Below are positions 4,212 through 8,424 of a stretch of DNA of 8,424 bases, piece by piece. A program made the translations under genes and the position numbers. Location of the stretch: the NCBI GenBank assembly GCA_002320245.1, contig DCKD01000020.1, positions 1 to 8,424 of the forward strand, read 5' to 3'. The notes beneath the pieces are model-generated. The model worked only from the letters and a program-made list of their open reading frames with translations. It had not been told where the DNA came from and searched no databases. The stretch's first letter is position 1; the number at the start of each line of letters is the position of its first letter. The DNA is from Lachnospiraceae bacterium UBA1683. GTDB taxonomy: Bacteria > Bacillota > Clostridia > Lachnospirales > Lachnospiraceae.

Positions 4212-5465
4212 ATGAAATTAAAAATGACTTCCTTAGAAAAGAAATGGGTACTATATGATGTGGGAAATTCTGCATTTACGATGATGGTTTCAACAATCTT
4301 TCCAATCTATTTTAACTATCTTGCGGGAAATGCAGGAGTATCCAACTCGGATTACCTTGCGTTTTGGGGATATGCGGCGTCTATTTGTACATTTTTAGTT
4401 GCAATTTTAGGACCGACGCTTGGTTCGATTGCCGACATGAAAAGCTTTAAAAAGAAAATTTTTACCGTATTTCTGATTGTCGGTGTAGCAGGCTGCATTA
4501 TACTTGGATTCCTTTCCTCGTGGATATGGTTCCTCGGCGTGTTCATTCTCGCGAAGACCGGATATTCTGCCAGCCTTGTATTCTATGATGCGATGCTGAC
4601 AGACGTTACAGAGCCGGAACGGATGGATACGGTCTCTTCACAGGGATATGCATGGGGTTACATCGGAAGCTGTATTCCGTTCATTGCAAGTCTGGTCATT
4701 GTGTTGTGCGGAGATAAAATTGGGCTGAGTATGCAGGCTTCCATGGTCATTGCATTTATCATAACCGCAATATGGTGGCTGCTGTCCGCCGTTCCGCTTT
4801 TGATATCTTTTGAGCAGAAACATTACGTTGAGATAAAAGGAAATGTCGTAAAAACCAGTTTTGTCCGTCTGGGACATACATTTCAGGAAATCTGGAGGGA
4901 AAAACATATCTTTTTGTTTATGGTTGCTTTTTTCTTCTATATAGATGGCGTTTATACAATTATTGACATGGCGACAGCATACGGACAGGCGCTTGGACTT
5001 GACAGTACCGGACTTCTTCTGGCGCTGCTCGTGACACAGCTTGTTGCTTTTCCGTCGGTGCTTGTCCTGAATGTGATAGCGGAGAAAATTAAACCGACAG
5101 TTGTAATTACAATCTGTATTCTTGGTTACCTGTTTATTTCAATTTTTGCATATGGGTTGAATACACAGTTGGAGTTCTGGATTCTGGCTGTATTGGTTGG
5201 TATGTTTCAGGGAACGATTCAGGCATTATCCCGTTCGTATTTTGGAAAAATCATCCCGGCTGAGAAATCAGGCGAATATTTCGGATTGTATGATATCTGT
5301 GGAAAAGGCGCTGCGATTTTAGGAACGGTTCTTGTCTCTGTGATTACGCAGGTGACCGGAAAAATGAATGTTGGTGTGAGTGCAATTTCAGTTTTGTTCA
5401 TTATAGGCTTGATTTGTTTTAGAAAAGCTGTAAAATTAAATGAAGAGAGACAGTCAAATGAATGA
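4212..5465 (+). CDS. MFS permease, UMF1/Atg22-like
   Basis: A 417-residue membrane protein with about 12 hydrophobic segments. The start LEKKWVLYDVGNSAFTMMVSTIFPIYF is typical of the UMF1 branch of the major facilitator superfamily, related to yeast Atg22. The loop after the second segment reads GSIADMKSFKKK, the MFS motif-A position (G-x-x-A-D-x-x-x-x-K-K). A second related segment near residue 340 reads QALSRSYFGKIIP, also typical. The substrate is unknown; amino-acid or sugar efflux is only a guess from the family. GAGGAG lies 8 bases before the ATG at 4212; an in-frame ATG at 4149 has no ribosome binding site. It follows the phospholipase-like gene and its stop overlaps the next small ORF. 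Confidence 0.9.
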   Translation: MKLKMTSLEKKWVLYDVGNSAFTMMVSTIFPIYFNYLAGNAGVSNSDYLAFWGYAASICTFLVAILGPTLGSIADMKSFKKKIFTVFLIVGVAGCIILGFLSSWIWFLGVFILAKTGYSASLVFYDAMLTDVTEPERMDTVSSQGYAWGYIGSCIPFIASLVIVLCGDKIGLSMQASMVIAFIITAIWWLLSAVPLLISFEQKHYVEIKGNVVKTSFVRLGHTFQEIWREKHIFLFMVAFFFYIDGVYTIIDMATAYGQALGLDSTGLLLALLVTQLVAFPSVLVLNVIAEKIKPTVVITICILGYLFISIFAYGLNTQLEFWILAVLVGMFQGTIQALSRSYFGKIIPAEKSGEYFGLYDICGKGAAILGTVLVSVITQVTGKMNVGVSAISVLFIIGLICFRKAVKLNEERQSNE

Positions 5466-5535
5466 TTCTCTCTTTAGCAATGTGCCGGATTCTGTCCGGA
5501 AATATTTTCGGATTGAATCAACGGCGTTTGAATAA
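5458..5535 (+). CDS. Possible 25-residue coupled small ORF
   Basis: An ATG overlaps the permease stop codon (reading AATGAATGA) and opens a frame encoding 25 residues starting MNDSLFSNVPDSVRKYF and ending STAFE. It stops directly before the thioredoxin ribosome binding site (TAAAGGAGG). The overlap would allow translational coupling, and AGAGAGA lies a few bases upstream as a weak binding site. I recognise no family. It may be chance, a remnant of a larger gene, or a short leader peptide for trxA. Confidence 0.3.
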   Translation: MNDSLFSNVPDSVRKYFRIESTAFE

Positions 5536-5549
5536 AGGAGGAAACAGCT

Positions 5550-5858
5550 ATGGCAGTAATAAAATTGACAACAGAAAATTTTGAGCAGGAAGTATTACAG
5601 TCTGATAAGCCGGTATTGGTAGATTTTTATGCAGACTGGTGTGGACCGTGCAAGATGATGGCACCGGTAGTTGAGGAAATTTCAGAAGAAGTTACCGATA
5701 CAAAAGTTGGAAAACTAAATATTGATGAAAATATAGAAATCGCGCAGAAATATGGCGTAATGAGCATCCCGACATTTATGGTCTTCAAAAATGGTGAAAT
5801 TACAGCAAAAGATTTAGGGGCAAAACCCAAAGCTGCAGTTTTGGCAATGCTGGTATAA
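5550..5858 (+). CDS. trxA: Thioredoxin
   Basis: A 102-residue thioredoxin, the usual length, that reduces protein disulfides in the cytoplasm with electrons from thioredoxin reductase. The active site is W30-C31-G32-P33-C34, preceded by the core strand VLVDFYAD, and the cis-proline is P74 in MSIPTF. Most canonical residues are intact (F26, D25, K35 and P39 equivalents). An AAAGGAGG site lies 9 bases before the ATG. The last codons and the stop lie at the edge of the inverted repeat beginning at 5854, which may have supplied the TAA. The family normally ends in a helix after a glycine (LGAKPKAAVLAML here), so little or nothing is missing. It follows the permease gene and is probably co-transcribed with it. 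Confidence 0.95.
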   Translation: MAVIKLTTENFEQEVLQSDKPVLVDFYADWCGPCKMMAPVVEEISEEVTDTKVGKLNIDENIEIAQKYGVMSIPTFMVFKNGEITAKDLGAKPKAAVLAMLV

Positions 5859-6010
5859 GCCACACCAAATAACCTTGTGTTCCACATACCTGAATTTCCA
5901 TCTGCTGCGTTGACATCAATCGACGTAGCCACCGCTACGCCTCATTCTGTCGCCTCGCAGATTGGCAATTCATTCTATGCGAAACAGAAAGGCATTTAAT
6001 GTGGCTTATA
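5854..6010. repeat. 157-bp long imperfect palindrome overlapping the trxA stop
   Basis: The outer 17-base arms (TATAAGCCACACCAAAT at 5854 and the complement of 5994-6010) agree at 15 of 17 positions. The arms continue inward through 5891-5972, starting TGAATT and ending AATTCA, to a central perfect stem CGTAGC/GCTACG. The whole block can fold into one long bulged hairpin. From memory very similar intergenic sequence recurs in Lachnospiraceae genomes. It carries no gene, although its minus strand stays open by chance. It may act as the trxA 3' structure. Confidence 0.75.
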
Positions 6011-6046
6011 GAAGAAAAATAAGAATTATATTCTGAAAAATTTATT

Positions 6047-6217
6047 CCCGCGGGCAACGAGCCAAGTAGCCATGCTTGCATGGATATTTGGCAACTGCCG
6101 CGAGGGGGGCTGAGTGCTTGTGGCACTCGATTAGCGCCGACCGAAGCGGAGCGCATACAAAATCCCCCGCCTCTTGGGGCGTGGTAAATTTGATGCCCCG
6201 TTGCTTGCGGCGGGGGC
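6047..6217. repeat. GC-rich multi-hairpin repeat element
   Basis: A GC-rich island in an AT-rich gap. Visible stems are CGCGGGCA with TGCCGCG enclosing CCAA..CCATGC/GCATGG..TTGG, GAGTGC/GCACTC (6112-6128), GGGGG near 6105 with CCCCC near 6163 around two hairpins, and GCCCC/GGGGC (6195-6217). The ends are roughly inverted (CCCGCGGGCAACG against CCGTTGCTTGCGGCGGG). Like its neighbour it resembles a repeated intergenic element I associate with Lachnospiraceae. It starts only 36 bases after the preceding palindrome. The strand of any RNA product is unknown. Confidence 0.6.
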
Positions 6218-6240
6218 TTTGACTTGTGAAAAAAATCTCG

Positions 6241-6284
6241 AAAAAGCTGCATTTATATGTTATTATGTAAATGCAGCTTTTTTC
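6241..6284 (+). terminator. Strong terminator after the trxA region
   Basis: AAAAAGCTGCATTTA and TAAATGCAGCTTTTT form a perfect 15-bp stem with a 12-base loop, ending in a run of six Ts. The A-run on the left makes it symmetric, so it could work on both strands. It separates the trxA transcript from the PurF-like gene. Confidence 0.88.
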
Positions 6285-6371
6285 TTTGCGGGAAACTATA
6301 TTCACAGCAGAGAAAATTCCTGTAGAGTGATAATGCTTGGAAATAGATAATAATAGAAAAGGAGAGAACAT

Positions 6372-7784
6372 ATGGGAGGCTTTTTTGGCGTAGCATCAAA
6401 GAATGATTGCGTACTAGAACTTTTTTATGGGGTAGATTATCATTCACACCTAGGAACGAGACGTGGAGGTATGGCAACATATGGAAAAGACGGGTTTAAT
6501 CGTGCGATTCACAATATTGAGAATTCACCGTTCCGTACCAAATTTGACCGTGATGTAAGTGAGATGAAAGGAAATCTGGGAATTGGATGTATTTCTGATT
6601 TTGAACCGCAGCCGCTGCTGATTCAGTCAAAATTGGGAAGCTTTGCAATTACAACAGTTGGAAAAGTAAATAATTATGAGAAACTGTTAGGAGAGTTGTA
6701 CAATAGTGCACATTCACATTTTCAGGAAATGACAAATGGTCAGATTAATATGACAGAATTAATGGCAGCGCTGATTTGTGAGAAAGACTCTCTTCTGGAA
6801 GGAATTCGGTATGTGCAGGAAATTGTGGATGGTTCTATGACTTTGCTGTTGATGACAAAAGATGGAATCTACGCAGCAAGAGACCGTTATGGAAGAACAC
6901 CACTTGTAATTGGCCACAAGGATGGAGCTTATTGTGTTTCGTTCGAAAGCCACGCATATATTAATCTTGGATATGCTGATTATAAGGAGCTTGGACCATC
7001 TGAGATTGCATATATTACGCCGGAAGGCGTGGAGACGCTAAGCCCTCCGAGAGAGGAGATGAAGATTTGTTCATTTTTATGGGTATACTATGGATATCCG
7101 ACTTCTTCCTACGAGGGAATTAATGTGGAAGAAATGCGATATAAGTGTGGAAGTATGCTGGCGAAGAGAGACGGGGATTCTGTACATCCGGATATCGTTG
7201 CGGGCGTGCCGGATTCCGGAATTGCTCATGCAATCGGTTATGCGAATGAGTCCGGAATTCCGTATGCAAGACCGTTTATCAAATATACACCAACGTGGCC
7301 GCGTTCCTTCATGCCGACCGACCAGAGTCAGAGAAATCTGATTGCCAGAATGAAATTGATTCCGGTTCATGCATTGATTGAAGATAAGAAGTTATTACTG
7401 ATTGATGATTCTATTGTGCGCGGAACTCAGCTTCGGGAAACAACGGAATTCCTGTATCAGAGTGGGGCAAAAGAAGTGCATGTCCGTCCGGCATGCCCGC
7501 CGCTTTTGTATGGATGTAAATATTTGAATTTCTCACGGTCCAAATCAGAGATGGATTTGATTACCAGACAGGTAATTCAGGAGAGAGAGGGCGAGAATTG
7601 TCCGAAAGAGGTGCTGGAGGAATACGCAAATCCTTGCAGTTGTAAATATGCACAGATGATTGAAGATATCAGAAAGCGACAGAACTTTACGACACTTCGC
7701 TATCACAGACTGGATGACCTGCTTGCGTCGATAGGGCTTGAGCCGTGCAAAGTTTGTACATATTGCTTTGATGGAAAGGAATAA
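6372..7784 (+). CDS. PurF-like phosphoribosyltransferase with degenerate glutaminase domain
   Basis: A 470-residue protein aligning over its full length with amidophosphoribosyltransferase, which makes phosphoribosylamine from PRPP and glutamine in purine synthesis. The transferase half is intact: the PRPP loop LLIDDSIVRGTQ (342-353), GVPDSGIAHAIGYA (278-291) and RMKL. Fe-S cluster ligands match Bacillus PurF: C233 (ICS), C382 (YGC), and C459 and C462 in CKVCTYC. The N-terminal Ntn-glutaminase half is broken at its catalytic positions. The start is MGGFFGV, not M-C-G-x-x-G or a cleaved propeptide plus Cys; the HVRYAT region reads GIGCISDFEPQP; and the HNGN oxyanion motif reads TVGK. It may use free ammonia, pair with another glutaminase, or do another PRPP reaction. 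AAAGGAGA lies 6 bases before the ATG. It stands alone, outside a pur operon. Confidence 0.85.
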   Translation: MGGFFGVASKNDCVLELFYGVDYHSHLGTRRGGMATYGKDGFNRAIHNIENSPFRTKFDRDVSEMKGNLGIGCISDFEPQPLLIQSKLGSFAITTVGKVNNYEKLLGELYNSAHSHFQEMTNGQINMTELMAALICEKDSLLEGIRYVQEIVDGSMTLLLMTKDGIYAARDRYGRTPLVIGHKDGAYCVSFESHAYINLGYADYKELGPSEIAYITPEGVETLSPPREEMKICSFLWVYYGYPTSSYEGINVEEMRYKCGSMLAKRDGDSVHPDIVAGVPDSGIAHAIGYANESGIPYARPFIKYTPTWPRSFMPTDQSQRNLIARMKLIPVHALIEDKKLLLIDDSIVRGTQLRETTEFLYQSGAKEVHVRPACPPLLYGCKYLNFSRSKSEMDLITRQVIQEREGENCPKEVLEEYANPCSCKYAQMIEDIRKRQNFTTLRYHRLDDLLASIGLEPCKVCTYCFDGKE

Positions 7785-7895
7785 AGGAATGATTTAATGT
7801 ATTGGCAATTGTAAAATGACTCGTATGCGCTTTTGCCTATCGCAGTCGGTAACAATACATTGCATTCTTATTTCTGCCTTGCTTGCCGCACAAAG

Positions 7896-8071
7896 CCGGG
7901 AGGTCATATTGTATTATGTGCGGATTCACAGAGTGGTTTCGAGAATCCGTGCATAAGTAACAGTTCAGCCTTCCGGCATAACTGTCACGCATCCTGCCAT
8001 TTTAAATCGCCCATGGCGATGGGCAGGATGCATTCAAGTCAGAATGTGTATAATACAATATGACCTCCCGG
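7896..8071. repeat. 176-bp cloverleaf-like inverted-repeat element
   Basis: The ends are perfect 22-bp inverted repeats (7896-7917 and 8050-8071, beginning CCGGGAGGTCATATTG). Three hairpins lie inside: CGGATTC/GAATCCG (7921-7949), GTAACAGTT/AACTGTCAC with one mismatch or G-U pair (7957-7988), and GCATCCTGCC/GGCAGGATGC (7989-8031) topped by ATCGCC-cat-GGCGAT. The whole would fold as a stem with three arms. No target duplication is obvious and there is no gene. The segment GTAACAGTTCAG matches the end of the element at 3129 in 11 of 12 bases. The structure is that of a MITE. Confidence 0.85.
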
Positions 8072-8205
8072 TGGTTGTTAGTACACGAGAGAGTTCGTCA
8101 GAAAGTCAAGTATATCAAAATAGCTGCGTCTGAAAATCGGATGAAAACAGCGAAAATGTCTGAATTGTGTCAAATAAATAAAATAAATAAAAAACAGAAA
8201 AAATG
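8072..8205. other. AT-rich non-coding stretch upstream of tandem promoters
   Basis: No supportable gene. The last 45 bases are A/T-rich with phased runs (aaataaataaaataaat, then aaaaaacagaaaaaa) directly before a TTGACA box, like an UP element that contacts the RNA polymerase alpha subunit. No terminator for the PurF-like gene was found between 7785 and 7895 either. Confidence 0.5.
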
Positions 8206-8234
8206 TTGACAATTAGGACTGTGGATGTTAAGAT
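8206..8234 (+). promoter_or_regulatory. Strong promoter 1 of a tandem set (probable rRNA operon)
   Basis: A consensus TTGACA, exactly 17 bp, TAAGAT, with an A/T-rich UP-like region upstream. The early transcript can form CTGT-cgctgaa-ACAG. No ORF follows before the window ends. Tandem strong promoters with no gene for more than 200 bases are typical upstream of rRNA operons; that assignment is inference. Confidence 0.75.
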
Positions 8235-8301
8235 AACATCTGTCGCTGAAACAGCCGATGAAAGTATGAATCGGGTCTTGATTGACTGGCGAAAATACTT
8301 G

Positions 8302-8421
8302 AAAAAAGTTGTTGACAAATGATACAGCGATGTGGTAATATATTAAGGCTGTCGCTTGAGACAAGCCGAAAGGCTAGTGCTGAGAGTGAAACAGAAAAAC
8401 AAAAAAGTTGTTGACAAATGA
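8302..8421 (+). repeat. Direct repeat of the promoter -35 region
   Basis: An identical 21-base segment (AAAAAAGTTGTTGACAAATG plus one more A) occurs at 8302-8322 and 8401-8421, 99 bases apart, each carrying a TTGACA box. The sequences following promoters 1 and 2 also resemble each other (CTGTCGCTgAaACAgCCGA and CTGTCGCTTGAGACAAGCCGA), so the promoter units appear to be duplicated. Confidence 0.9.
8312..8341 (+). promoter_or_regulatory. Strong promoter 2 of the tandem set
   Basis: TTGACA, 18 bp, TAATAT. The first transcribed bases form a hairpin (GGC-TGTC with GACA-a-GCC, near 8345-8370). It is the second unit of the likely rRNA promoter array. Confidence 0.75.
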
Positions 8422-8424
8422 CGA
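8411..8424 (+). promoter_or_regulatory. -35 region of promoter 3, cut by the window edge
   Basis: A TTGACA box in the second copy of the 21-base repeat. The -10 box would lie beyond the window end. Confidence 0.6.

Noticed and set aside
5485..5499. CCGGA/TCCGG stem before trxA as an attenuator
   Set aside because: Only 5 bp with no clear U-tract or alternative pairing.
5627..6252. Minus-strand frames opposite trxA and the two repeat elements
   Set aside because: They are antisense to a clear thioredoxin or translate folded repeats; such frames are commonly mis-annotated as hypothetical proteins.
7833..8063. Plus-strand frame of 76 codons
   Set aside because: Most of it lies in the cloverleaf element, and no ribosome binding site precedes it.

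Overview
The window looks like chromosome of a spore-forming, low-to-mid GC Clostridia, most likely a Lachnospiraceae (Blautia/Dorea/Ruminococcus-type). The evidence is an ssrA tmRNA with a clostridial-type tag (ANLNLNANDNFELAAA), strong AGGAGG ribosome binding sites, a DUF6512-type membrane protein, small spore-type proteins and several folded intergenic repeats. The genus is inferred, not proven.

Positions 1-2500 hold a cluster of small genes, most on the minus strand. They are a YmaF-family His-rich protein, an isolated 20-residue Cys-rich peptide gene with its own promoter, ribosome binding site and terminator, a 53-residue acidic protein, a DUF6512 membrane protein, a divergent 48-residue Gln/Asn-rich protein on the plus strand, and a 74-residue Arg/Asp-rich protein made of four 9-residue repeats. 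The ymaF and Arg/Asp-rich genes have closely matching upstream sequences that fit a mother-cell SigK promoter (CAC-N16-CATAnnnTA type). The Gln/Asn-rich gene has a forespore SigG/SigF-like match. I therefore read this as a sporulation-associated neighbourhood, as inference.

Positions 2505-3010 contain the complete tmRNA gene on the minus strand, with promoter, a hairpin 5' leader and a terminator. Positions 3091-5858 are a plus-strand set: a zinc-dependent phospholipase C-domain protein, a UMF1-type MFS permease, a possible 25-codon coupled ORF, and thioredoxin. Positions 6372-7784 encode a PurF-like phosphoribosyltransferase that keeps the PRPP loop and all four Fe-S cysteines but has lost the N-terminal catalytic cysteine and the other glutaminase residues. 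From 8072 to the end the DNA is an AT-rich stretch followed by tandem strong promoters, probably the upstream region of an rRNA operon that lies outside the window.

The other striking content is four large folded, inverted-repeat elements between the genes: 3129-3271, 5854-6010, 6047-6217 and 7896-8071, plus a possible fifth fragment at the left edge. One lies in the 5' leader of the phospholipase-like gene and one overlaps the thioredoxin stop codon. They resemble MITE/REP-type elements and can fold into multi-hairpin RNA.
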